Positions 1-6,779 of a stretch of 64,000 bases of DNA are shown piece by piece. The stretch spans positions 7,626,001-7,690,000 of the forward strand of contig NZ_CP015098.1 of NCBI RefSeq assembly GCF_001611795.1, read 5' to 3'. The stretch comes from Streptomyces qaidamensis. Lineage in GTDB: Bacteria; Actinomycetota; Actinomycetes; Streptomycetales; Streptomycetaceae. A program made the position numbers and the translations under genes. Positions within the stretch are counted from its first letter, which is position 1; every line of letters begins with the position of its first letter. Below the pieces are notes generated by a model. The model worked only from the letters and a program-made list of their open reading frames with translations, made no database searches and was not told where the DNA came from.

Positions 1-415
1 TACGGGGCCTGGTGCCAGCGCGCGGCCAGGTCACCCCGCCGCCCGCCCGCAGGCCGACGCCCCGGCGCTGCTGCGGGGCGAAGGGCTCGTCCTCGTCGCG
101 AACAGCGCCTCGGGCACCGCCGACCGGGCCCGTGCCCTGCGCGGACGCCCTCCCGGGCGCCGAGGTCGTCGAGTGCGCCCCCGGGGAGGTGTCCGTGCGG
201 CTGGAGGAGGCGGCCGGCCGTGCCCGGGTGCTGGGCGTGTGCGGCGGCGACGGCACGGTGAACACCGCCGCCCGCGTGGCCCTGCGCAGCGGCCTGCCCC
301 TGGCGGTGCTGCCCGGCCGCACGTTCAACCACTTCGCCTGTGACCTGAGCGTGGAGGACGTGCGCGACCTGGCCCGGGCGCTGCGTCAGGGCGACGCCGT
401 GCGCGTGGCGGCGGG
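1..415 (+). pseudogene. Diacylglycerol kinase catalytic-domain fragment (piece of a broken PAP2/DAGK gene)
   Basis: The reading frame carries a typical DAGK nucleotide-binding motif, GVCGGDGTVNTAARVAL, followed by LPGRTFNHFACDL, where intact relatives have LPGGTLNHFA. The first part (around 62-143, LVLVANSASGTADRARALR) is in a different frame from the part after 144 (DALPGAEVVECAPGE); removing one G near 143 would restore the family sequence, so there is a one-base frameshift. Homology stops at about 415 after GDAVRV, in the middle of the domain, where the sequence meets an opposed PAP2 fragment. The 5' end lies outside the window. In Streptomyces these two domains normally form one bifunctional membrane phosphatase/lipid kinase. 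Here it is clearly non-functional. Confidence 0.75.
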
Positions 416-747
416 ACCGAGTGCGGCACCGGCCGGGGGCGGCGGACCGAGCGCCTGCCGAGGGCACCGACGGCGAGGGAGGCGATGCCCGGGGAGGCCA
501 GGCCGCGGGGCGTCCGGCTCACGGCGAGGGCGGCGGCCGCGAACCAGAGCGCGCCGTGGGTTCGCGTCGCGGCCCAGCCGGGCAGGACGGGGTCCGCCCC
601 CGGCCGGTGCCGGCCTGCGGCGGCCTCGAACAGGCGGCGGTCCAGTGTGAGGGCTCGGTCGAGCAGGGGACGGTGCCCGCGCTTCGGGACGGTGAGGTCC
701 GGATCGTGGGGCGTCATGCCGTGCGGGTACCCGGAGGGGGTGGACAC
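415..747 (-). pseudogene. N-terminal fragment of a PAP2 phosphatase (other piece of the PAP2/DAGK gene)
   Basis: Read leftwards from an ATG at 747 (or the next one at 717), the translation contains LDRRLFEAAAGRH, GALWFAAAALAVSRTPRG and GRRSVRRPRPVPHSVP, the usual start of actinobacterial PAP2/DAGK fusion proteins. It ends at SVP, just before the phosphatase motifs, at the same place where the forward-strand DAGK fragment ends. A few residues normally present before the GRRSVRR segment are also missing. The two fragments are head-on, as expected if an internal part of one gene was inverted (or deleted with inversion). No catalytic residues remain, so no product is expected. Confidence 0.7.
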
Positions 748-809
748 ACCGACGGCCCCGGGGCAGGCTCATGGCTGATCATCATCACCGAGACAGGGGG
801 AACCGATCG

Positions 810-1352
810 ATGAGCGGCCACGTGTCGGCGGTCAGCAGCAACGGGGAGTACTCGTTCACCAAGCCGAACCGGGACAGCATCACGCTGCTCACCGGCCTCG
901 GTGTCGAGGGGGACGTGCACGCCGGCGTGACGGTCAAGCACCGCTCGCGCGTCGCGCAGGACCCCACCCAGCCGAACCTGCGCCAGGTCCACCTCATGCA
1001 CGAGGAGCTCTTCGCCGAGGTCGGCGAGGAGGGTTTCGAGGTGGCGCCCGGCGAACTCGGCGAGAACATCACCACCCGGGGCATCGACCTGCTCGCACTG
1101 CCGACGGGCACCCTGCTGCGCATCGGCGACAGCGCGGTCCTGGAGGTCACCGGGCTGCGCAACCCCTGCCTGCAGATCGACCTCTTCCAGGACGGGCTGC
1201 TCAAGCAGGTCGTCGGACGGGACGAGGCGGGCACCCTCGTGCGCAAGGCCGGGATCATGAGCGTGGTGCGGGAAGGGGGCGTGGTCCGCCCCGGCGACAC
1301 GATCGAGGCGGAGCTCCCCAGCGGACCGCACCGGCCGCTGGAAAAGGTCTGA
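810..1352 (+). CDS. MOSC domain-containing protein
   Basis: A 180-residue stand-alone MOSC (molybdenum cofactor sulfurase C-terminal) protein. The visible family features are GLGVEGDVHAG near the N terminus, the GELGENITTRGIDL segment, and the conserved cysteine in GLRNPCLQIDLFQ, which is thought to bind or carry sulfur. MOSC proteins are inferred to handle sulfur for metal-sulfur cofactors; a specific substrate cannot be read from the sequence. The start at 810 is preferred to an in-frame ATG at 771 because AGACAGGGGG lies just upstream. It stands alone between the PAP2/DAGK remnant and the ABC-F gene. Confidence 0.85.
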   Translation: MSGHVSAVSSNGEYSFTKPNRDSITLLTGLGVEGDVHAGVTVKHRSRVAQDPTQPNLRQVHLMHEELFAEVGEEGFEVAPGELGENITTRGIDLLALPTGTLLRIGDSAVLEVTGLRNPCLQIDLFQDGLLKQVVGRDEAGTLVRKAGIMSVVREGGVVRPGDTIEAELPSGPHRPLEKV

Positions 1353-1415
1353 CCGGCACCGCGCCACCCGAAACCCGTTTGCCCCCGGCCCCCGCGCCCC
1401 CACACAATCGCGCCC

Positions 1416-3035
1416 ATGGGACACCTCGAAGCCGCGCACCTGGAGTACTACCTGCCCGACGGAAGGGCGCTGCTGGGCGATGTCTCGTTCCGGGTGGGGG
1501 AGGGGGCCGTGGTGGCCCTCGTGGGGCCCAACGGCGCCGGGAAGACCACCTTGCTACGGATGCTCGCCGGTGAGCTCAAGCCGCACGGCGGGTCCGTGGT
1601 CGTCGGTGGCGGGCTCGGGGTCATGCGGCAGTTCGTCGGGTCCGTACGCGACGAGACGACCGTACGGGACCTGCTCGTGTCCGTGGCGACGCCCCGCATC
1701 CGCGAGGCCGCGAAGGCCGTCGACGAGGCCGAGCACGCCATCATGACCGTCGACGACGAGGCGGCCCAGCTGACGTACGCCCAGGCCCTCGCCGACTGGG
1801 CCGAGGCGCGCGGCTACGAGGCCGAGACGCTGTGGGACATGTGCACCATGGCAGCGCTCGGCGTGCCGTACGACAAGGCGCAGTTCCGGGAGGTCCGCAC
1901 CCTCTCCGGCGGCGAGCAGAAACGGCTCGTCCTGGAGGCGCTGCTGCGCGGCACCGACGAGGTGCTCCTCCTGGACGAGCCCGACAACTACCTCGACGTC
2001 CCCGGCAAGCGGTGGCTGGAGGAACGGCTGAAGGAGACCCGCAAGACGGTTCTCTTCGTCTCCCACGACCGCGAACTCCTCGCCCGCGCCGCCCAGCGCA
2101 TCATCTCCCTGGAGCCCGGCCCCGCCGGTGCCGACGCCTGGGTGCACGGCGGCGGTTTCGCCACCTTCCACGACGCCCGGCGCGAGCGCTTCGCCCGCTT
2201 CGAGGAGCTGCGCAGGCGGTGGGACGAGAAGCACGCCCAGCTGAAGAAGCTCGTGCTGAATCTGCGTCAGGCCGCGGCCGTCAGCCATGAGATGGCCTCC
2301 CGTTACGCGGCCGCGCAGACCCGCCTGCGCAAGTTCGAGGAGGCCGGACCGCCCCCGGAGCCGCCGCGCGAGCAGGACATCAGGATGCGGATCAAGGGCG
2401 GCCGCACCGGCGTCCGGGCCGTCACCTGCGCGAACCTGGAGCTCACCGGCCTGATGAAGCCCTTCGACCTGGAGGTCTTCTACGGCGAGCGCGTCGCCGT
2501 CCTCGGCTCCAACGGCTCGGGCAAGTCCCACTTCCTGCGTCTGCTCGCCGGCGACGACGTGGCGCACACGGGCGACTGGAAACTGGGCGCCCGGGTGGTG
2601 CCAGGCCACTTCGCGCAGACGCACGCGCACCCGGAGCTGGAGGGCCGTACGCTCCTGGACATCCTGTGGAAGGAGCACGCCCAGGACCGCGGCGCCGCGT
2701 CCTCGCGGCTGCGCCGCTACGAGCTCACCCAGCAGGCGGAGCAGACGTTCGAGCGTCTCTCCGGGGGCCAGCAGGCCCGCTTCCAGATCCTCCTGCTGGA
2801 GCTCCAGGGCGTGACGGCGCTGCTGCTGGACGAGCCGACAGACAACCTCGACCTGGAGTCCGCCGAGGCCCTCCAGGAAGGCCTGGAGGCCTTCGACGGC
2901 ACGGTCCTCGCGGTCACCCACGACCGCTGGTTCGCCCGCTCCTTCGACCGCTTCCTGGTCTTCGGCAGCGACGGCCGGGTCCGGGAGACCCCGGACCCGG
3001 TCTGGGACGAACGCAGGGTGGAACGGGCCCGCTAG
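1416..3035 (+). CDS. ABC-F family ATP-binding protein
   Basis: A 539-residue protein with two ABC ATPase cassettes and no membrane segment. Cassette 1 has Walker A GPNGAGKTT (about residue 39), signature LSGGEQKR and Walker B VLLLDEPDNYLD; cassette 2 has GSNGSGKSH, LSGGQQAR and ALLLDEPTDNLD. The charged linker between them (about 245-310, rich in Arg/Lys/Glu) is where ABC-F proteins contact the ribosome. The family rescues or regulates translating ribosomes and some members give antibiotic resistance, but nothing here identifies a resistance subtype. The start codon ATG has no strong Shine-Dalgarno. The gene is followed at once by a GC-rich hairpin repeat. Confidence 0.92.
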   Translation: MGHLEAAHLEYYLPDGRALLGDVSFRVGEGAVVALVGPNGAGKTTLLRMLAGELKPHGGSVVVGGGLGVMRQFVGSVRDETTVRDLLVSVATPRIREAAKAVDEAEHAIMTVDDEAAQLTYAQALADWAEARGYEAETLWDMCTMAALGVPYDKAQFREVRTLSGGEQKRLVLEALLRGTDEVLLLDEPDNYLDVPGKRWLEERLKETRKTVLFVSHDRELLARAAQRIISLEPGPAGADAWVHGGGFATFHDARRERFARFEELRRRWDEKHAQLKKLVLNLRQAAAVSHEMASRYAAAQTRLRKFEEAGPPPEPPREQDIRMRIKGGRTGVRAVTCANLELTGLMKPFDLEVFYGERVAVLGSNGSGKSHFLRLLAGDDVAHTGDWKLGARVVPGHFAQTHAHPELEGRTLLDILWKEHAQDRGAASSRLRRYELTQQAEQTFERLSGGQQARFQILLLELQGVTALLLDEPTDNLDLESAEALQEGLEAFDGTVLAVTHDRWFARSFDRFLVFGSDGRVRETPDPVWDERRVERAR

Positions 3036-3076
3036 GGGGCGCCCCCTCAGGGGCGCGGGGAACTGCGCGACCAGCC
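3036..3076. repeat. Dispersed intergenic repeat, copy 1
   Basis: GC hairpin (GGGGCGCCCC-CTCA-GGGGCGC) followed by the core CGCGGGGAACTGCGCGACCA. The same core occurs at 3281-3317, 12871-12900 and 39311-39345, each time directly downstream of or between genes. It begins right after the ABC-F stop codon and may serve as a transcription terminator. Confidence 0.8.
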
Positions 3077-3134
3077 ACGACGTGGCCGCACACGCGAGGT
3101 GTGAAGCACTGCTACGGAGGCCGGGCGCACAGCA

Positions 3135-3273
3135 ACCCCGGTCACTTCCAGCGCAGCAGCGCTCCGAGGCCTCCGACGGGTACCTCCCGCTCGGACACCG
3201 ACAGCGCGGGCGCGTCCGTGGCCACCGCGGAACGGATCAGCGCGTCGTCCGCCCGGGCCGGCCACGAGTGCTG
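3135..3273 (-). pseudogene. Duplicated 3' end of the baeRF2/Rv2629-like gene
   Basis: These 139 bases repeat 3372-3510 with a single visible mismatch (offset 237 bp). Copy 2 is the genuine C-terminal coding end of the gene that stops at 3379; this copy has the same last 40-odd codons but nothing upstream, so it is a dead tail. The dispersed repeat element was duplicated along with it, so the unit looks like a tandem duplication of gene end plus downstream hairpin. Confidence 0.85.
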
Positions 3274-3280
3274 GTGGGCT

Positions 3281-3317
3281 GCGCCCCTCAGGGGCGCGGG
3301 GAACTGCGCGATCAGCC
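3281..3317. repeat. Dispersed intergenic repeat, copy 2
   Basis: Begins GCGCCCCTCAGGGGCGC and continues with the same core as copy 1, except ATCAGCC instead of ACCAGCC at the end. It lies between the dead duplicated tail and the true end of the baeRF2/Rv2629-like gene. Confidence 0.8.
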
Positions 3318-3320
3318 AAC

Positions 3321-3353
3321 GCGCGCCCGCACGCGCGAGGCGTGCGGGCGCGC
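3321..3353 (-). terminator. Strong hairpin downstream of the baeRF2/Rv2629-like gene
   Basis: Perfect 14-bp arms GCGCGCCCGCACGC / GCGTGCGGGCGCGC around a 5-base loop, starting 26 bp after the stop codon of the minus-strand gene. There is no T tract, as is common for terminators in this group. Confidence 0.7.
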
Positions 3354-3378
3354 GCGACGGCTGGGCGCAGTACCCCGG

Positions 3379-4479
3379 TCACTTCCAGCGCAGCAGCGCT
3401 CCGAGGCCTCCGACGGGTACCTCCCGCTCGGACACCGACAGCGCGGGCGCGTCCGTGGCCACCGCGGAACGGATCAGCGCGTCGTCCGCCCGAGCCGGCC
3501 ACGAGTGCTGCTCACCCAGGACCTTCAGGTCCGTGCGGCGCACCGCGAGCTGGTCGGGGTCCTCCCCGATCCACACCTCGCGGTGCGCGTCGGGCCCGTC
3601 CACCCTGATCAGCAGCTCGTCGATGCGGTGCTCCCGCGCCGCCTCGACCAGCGCGGGCACACCCTCGGCGGCCCCGGTCCGGCCCTCGTCGTCAGGGTTC
3701 CGGGCGGCGCGGAACCGCTCCAGCTCCGCCTCGGCCTGCCGCGCCACATGCTCGGCCCGGGCCCGCTCCACGTCCTCGTCGAGCAGCCGGCTGCCGGTGC
3801 CGTGCGGTGCCTCGACCACCAGAGCGTGCAGCCGCTTGGGCAGCCGCTCGTGCACGGACCGCCGCTCCCGGTCGTCGCCGACGAGAATCAGCAGGTCGGC
3901 CTTGGTCTCCTCCTGGCACACGGCGAGCGCGTCGGCGATCTCCGCGGCGTTGTGCTCCCAGGTGTTCTCCACCCGCAGCTGGAAATGCCGCTCGGACCAG
4001 TCCGCGGAGCTCGTCCGGTGCACGGGCCACTGCCGCCCGGTGACGCTCCCGGCGTCCTCCCGGCGCAGCGCGTTGCGCAGCTCGAAGTCCGCGCCCTTGC
4101 GGTCGACGTACGCCACTACGCACACCGGGTCCTCGCCGGCCAGCTCCAGCAGGGGCGCGACCCGCGGCAGCGGCGCCCATTCGGCCCAGTCGCCGCCCTG
4201 CGGGGGACGGACCAGCGGCGGGTCGAGAACGACTTCGCCGGCGCGGGCGAACAGGGCCCGGCCGTGGGGCTCGGAGGAGTGCCGCAGATCCTCGATCGCG
4301 CCCCGCACGGCCTGGCACGTCGCCTCGTCCGCTCCCTGCTCGGCCAGCGCACCGGCCATCGCCTGGGCCGTCAGCTCCCGCTCGTGGGGAGTGCCCTCCG
4401 TGTGCCGAGAGGTGTCGACGTACACGGAGGCCCAAGGCCCGGGGTGTTCGTACAGTGGGTGCAGAAAGGCGAGATCCAT
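3379..4479 (-). CDS. baeRF2-domain / Rv2629-like ribosome-associated (hibernation or release) factor
   Basis: A 366-residue soluble protein beginning MDLAFLHPLYEHPGPWASVYVDTS, which I recognise as the actinobacterial baeRF2 (Rv2629-like, Vms1/eRF1-related) family. Relatives have been linked to ribosome hibernation under stress, and the fold resembles peptidyl-tRNA hydrolases/release factors; the exact activity here is inferred. Visible segments are the CVVAYVDRKGADFEL strand, ADLLILVGDDRERRSV, and the C-terminal DELLIRVDGPDAHREVW. The ATG at 4479 is chosen because a GGGAGGA site lies 5 bases upstream. It is divergent from the DUF6158 gene. Its last part is duplicated just downstream. Confidence 0.85.
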   Translation of the reverse strand: MDLAFLHPLYEHPGPWASVYVDTSRHTEGTPHERELTAQAMAGALAEQGADEATCQAVRGAIEDLRHSSEPHGRALFARAGEVVLDPPLVRPPQGGDWAEWAPLPRVAPLLELAGEDPVCVVAYVDRKGADFELRNALRREDAGSVTGRQWPVHRTSSADWSERHFQLRVENTWEHNAAEIADALAVCQEETKADLLILVGDDRERRSVHERLPKRLHALVVEAPHGTGSRLLDEDVERARAEHVARQAEAELERFRAARNPDDEGRTGAAEGVPALVEAAREHRIDELLIRVDGPDAHREVWIGEDPDQLAVRRTDLKVLGEQHSWPARADDALIRSAVATDAPALSVSEREVPVGGLGALLRWK

Positions 4480-4573
4480 GGTTCCTCCCGGATGCCGCTC
4501 GGGGGCAGTGCTCAGTTGCTCCGGGGGCGGGTACCCGGACCGCAGAGACGAACACGACGAGCGGGGCGACACG

Positions 4574-4831
4574 ATGACCGGAGTGGATCCTGACCGGCTG
4601 GACGACCAGCAGCTCATGAAAGAGCTGGAGACCATCCACCGCACGCGCCACGACGCGCTGCTCTACGGCTCGAACGACGCGTTGCACGCCCACAACGAGC
4701 GCATGGCGCAGTTGGAGGGTGAGTACCTGCGCCGCAACCCGCGCCGCCCGGTGGCCGCGGGCCGCACACGCGAAGGGGCCCGGGAGCGGGGGAGCGGGGA
4801 GTCGGAGACTCCCGTGGACCCCGGCACCTGA
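4574..4831 (+). CDS. DUF6158 family small protein
   Basis: An 85-residue hydrophilic protein (MTGVDPDRLDDQQLMKELE... LLYGSNDALHAHNERMAQLEGEYLRR) that matches the small actinobacterial DUF6158 family as I remember it. The middle is predicted helical and rich in Glu/Arg; there is no signal peptide, membrane segment or metal-binding motif. No function is known. It is divergent from the baeRF2/Rv2629-like gene with 94 bp between the starts, an arrangement that suggests shared stress control. The ATG at 4574 follows GCGGGGCGACACG; a longer open frame upstream is an artefact of high GC. Confidence 0.75.
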   Translation: MTGVDPDRLDDQQLMKELETIHRTRHDALLYGSNDALHAHNERMAQLEGEYLRRNPRRPVAAGRTREGARERGSGESETPVDPGT

Positions 4832-4896
4832 GCCCCCTCGGAGGACACGACCGGAACGGAGCGGCGCGCGGAACGCTCAGCGCCGCCGCCGGGCCG

Positions 4897-5439
4897 TCAG
4901 GCGGCCTCCTGCGCGAAGACTTCCAGGAAGGCCTCGCAGAATGCCTTCAGATCGTCCGGCTTGCGGCTGGTGACCAGCTTGTTCGCCCCGTGGTCACAGA
5001 CCTTGACCTGCTTGTCGACCCAGGTGCCGCCCGCGTTGCGGATGTCCGTCTGCAGGCTCGGCCAGGACGTGAGCTCCCGGCCGCGCACGACGTCCGCCTC
5101 GACCAGCGTCCACGGCGCGTGACAGATCGCCGCCACCGGCCGGCCGTGCTCGAAGAAGTCCCGGACGAACGCCACGGCCTTGTCGTCCATCCGAAGGAAG
5201 TCCGGATTGGCGACGCCGCCCGGCAGCACGAGAGCACCGAAGGAGTCCGGCGAGGCATCACCAACGACCTCGTCCACGGGGAACGTGTCCGCCTTGTCGA
5301 GGTGGTTGAAGGCCTGGATCTCGCCCTGCTGTGTCGACACCAGCACGGGCTCGTGACCCGCGTCCTTCGCGGCCTGCCAGGGATCGGTCAGCTCGACCTG
5401 CTCGACGCCCTCGGGCGCGACCAGAAACGCGATACGCAT
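4897..5439 (-). CDS. DJ-1/PfpI family protein (type 1 glutamine amidotransferase-like)
   Basis: A 180-residue single-domain PfpI/DJ-1 protein. The nucleophile-elbow cysteine is in AAICHAPWTLVEADVV and the acidic partner strand is ALVLPGGVANPDFLR, with the FDxHxG-like features replaced by EHGRPV. Family members act as general stress proteins: deglycases/hydratases or intracellular proteases. The typical S. coelicolor-type ending (DDLKAFCEAFLEVFAQE) is intact. It follows the CBS-domain gene on the same strand, with a large palindrome between them. Substrate is not determinable from sequence. Confidence 0.88.
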   Translation of the reverse strand: MRIAFLVAPEGVEQVELTDPWQAAKDAGHEPVLVSTQQGEIQAFNHLDKADTFPVDEVVGDASPDSFGALVLPGGVANPDFLRMDDKAVAFVRDFFEHGRPVAAICHAPWTLVEADVVRGRELTSWPSLQTDIRNAGGTWVDKQVKVCDHGANKLVTSRKPDDLKAFCEAFLEVFAQEAA

Positions 5440-5474
5440 GATGTTCTACGTCCTTTCCCGCTCTTCTTCGTTCC

Positions 5475-5500
5475 GGTGGCCGGCGTGCACGCCGGCCACC
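5475..5500 (-). terminator. 26-bp perfect palindrome between CBS and PfpI genes
   Basis: Two 13-bp arms (GGTGGCCGGCGTG and its exact complement) with no spacer; as RNA it would form an 11-bp stem with a TGCA loop. It lies 35 bp past the CBS gene stop and 36 bp before the PfpI start. A terminator for the upstream gene is most likely; an operator for the PfpI gene is the alternative. Confidence 0.6.
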
Positions 5501-5534
5501 GCAACCGGTCCGTCCGGTCCGTGTTCGTCTGTGT

Positions 5535-5966
5535 TCACCCACCGCCCCGGGCATCGGGCTCGGCGCGGCTGATGTCGGCCAGTGCCGACGCGGGGTCCTC
5601 GGCCTCGGCCACGTCGCCGAGGCTCACGATCCCCACCGGCAGCCCGTTCTCCACCACCGGCAGCCGGCGCACCGCGTGCTCGCGCATCAGCGTCACCGCC
5701 GTCGCCACGCGGTCGTCCGGCGTCACCGTCACCGGATTCGGGGTGCACGCGATCCGCGCGCTGACCGTCATCGGGTCGATTCCCTCGGCGACGGCCCGTA
5801 CCGTGATGTCACGGTCGGTGAGCACACCGATCACGTCCTGGCCTTCGGCCACCACCACGTCGCCGATGTTCTGCGTACGCATCAGCTGCGCCGCCTCGAC
5901 GAGCGAGGCGTCCGGGCGCACCGCGACCACACCCGCTGTCATCACGTCCTTGACGTACTCGGCCAT
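5535..5966 (-). CDS. CBS-domain pair protein
   Basis: 143 residues made of two tandem CBS motifs: YVKDVMTAGVVAVRPDASLVEAA...GVLTDRDITVR and ARIACTPNPVTVTPDDRVATAV...GIVSLGDVAEAE. The DRDI signature of adenosine-nucleotide-binding CBS domains is present. Such stand-alone Bateman modules bind AMP/ATP-type ligands and modulate partner proteins; in mycobacteria and streptomycetes they are often stress-induced. ATG at 5966 is preferred over the adjacent GTG at 5969 for better spacing to GGGAAGG. A PfpI gene follows. Confidence 0.85.
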   Translation of the reverse strand: MAEYVKDVMTAGVVAVRPDASLVEAAQLMRTQNIGDVVVAEGQDVIGVLTDRDITVRAVAEGIDPMTVSARIACTPNPVTVTPDDRVATAVTLMREHAVRRLPVVENGLPVGIVSLGDVAEAEDPASALADISRAEPDARGGG

Positions 5967-6038
5967 CACGGAAGCCTTCCCTCCGTTCCCAGGCCGGCGG
6001 GGGCGCCGCGGCAGCCCGCGGCGCCCCCGCCGCGGTCC

Positions 6039-6440
6039 CTACGCGTACTCCTCCGGCCCGGTCTCACGGGCCCGGATCAGGGCCTGGGCCAGCTCCTGGA
6101 CATTGCCGTAGCGCTCCTGGCGCGGCAGCCCCTCCAGGGCCTCGACCAAGGCGTCGGGCGCCTGGTGGCCGCGCAGCTCGCGGGCCAGGTCGCGCGCGTT
6201 CGCGGGGAACGCCCTGCGGCCCAGGATCCGGGCCAGTTCCAGCCGGACCGACTCCAGGGACGTCGGCGCACGGCTCGGCGTCACCGGCCCGTGGGCGACC
6301 TCGGGGTCGTCCTCGGCGGCCGGCTCCGGGTCGTGCCACTCCTCACTGCGCGTGGGGTGCCCTGACCTGAGCAGACCCTGCAGTTCGTGCTTCATCTCGT
6401 CGTCCCGGTGGACGCTCAGCCGGTCGCTGCCTCGCTGCAT
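6039..6440 (-). CDS. DUF2795 domain protein
   Basis: 133 residues. The C-terminal half (SLESVRLELARILGRRAFPANARDLARELRGHQAPDALVEALEGLPRQERYGNVQELAQAL, read as spaced segments) is a DUF2795 helical domain: short helices with the characteristic FP...L and alternation typical of the family. The N-terminal half is charged and probably disordered. Function unknown. The start at 6440 is supported by GGAGGGA 4 bases upstream; a longer frame to 6485 has no such site. A sigma-B-like promoter lies immediately upstream (6474-6498). Confidence 0.75.
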   Translation of the reverse strand: MQRGSDRLSVHRDDEMKHELQGLLRSGHPTRSEEWHDPEPAAEDDPEVAHGPVTPSRAPTSLESVRLELARILGRRAFPANARDLARELRGHQAPDALVEALEGLPRQERYGNVQELAQALIRARETGPEEYA

Positions 6441-6473
6441 GTCTCCCTCCAGACGTTCGGGGGCCCGCACCGC

Positions 6474-6498
6474 GTACCCGTACACCGGACGGCGACAC
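6474..6498 (-). promoter_or_regulatory. Sigma-B-type promoter of the DUF2795 gene
   Basis: On the minus strand the sequence reads GTGT, then 15 bases, then GGGTAC. This fits the GNNT-N14-16-GGGTAY consensus that I recall for Streptomyces sigma-B. It sits 34 bp upstream of the chosen start codon, and a SigB/SigF-family sigma gene lies 2.3 kb away. Confidence 0.55.
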
Positions 6499-6599
6499 AG
6501 GTTCCGTGCACCCGATCGCCACCGTCCGCACTGGTTTGCGCCATGTTCTGCGGGAGACCCGGATCACACCCCCCACACCTCTCTGGGGAAGGACACGTC

Positions 6600-6779
6600 A
6601 TGGCGATGCTCGCTGTGCTCATCCCGCTGCTCATGCTCGGAGTGGTGCTGGTGCTGGGGCGTTACGAGGAGTTGCTGCTGCCGCAGGAGGACGCCGGCCG
6701 GCGCGAACCGGCCGGAGTGCCCCCCGCCGCCGCTACTTCTTCTCCCGCCCCGGCAGGAACTCCTGCACCTTCGCCTTGA
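6600..6779 (+). CDS. Small single-pass membrane protein
   Basis: 59 residues: an N-terminal hydrophobic segment (MLAVLIPLLMLGVVLVLGRYEELLL) and a Pro/Ala/Ser-rich tail. ATG at 6600 is preceded by GGGGAAGG at a good distance. Its 3' end overlaps the convergent TPP-enzyme gene by 47 bp. Similar tiny proteins with a hydrophobic helix followed by RYEE occur widely in Streptomyces, which supports it as a real gene; no function is known. Confidence 0.6.
   Translation: MAMLAVLIPLLMLGVVLVLGRYEELLLPQEDAGRREPAGVPPAAATSSPAPAGTPAPSP

Noticed and set aside
2666..4573. Long extension upstream of the DUF6158 protein in the same frame
   Set aside because: It would cover the end of the ABC-F gene and the antisense of the baeRF2/Rv2629-like gene; the ATG at 4574 gives the known family N terminus.
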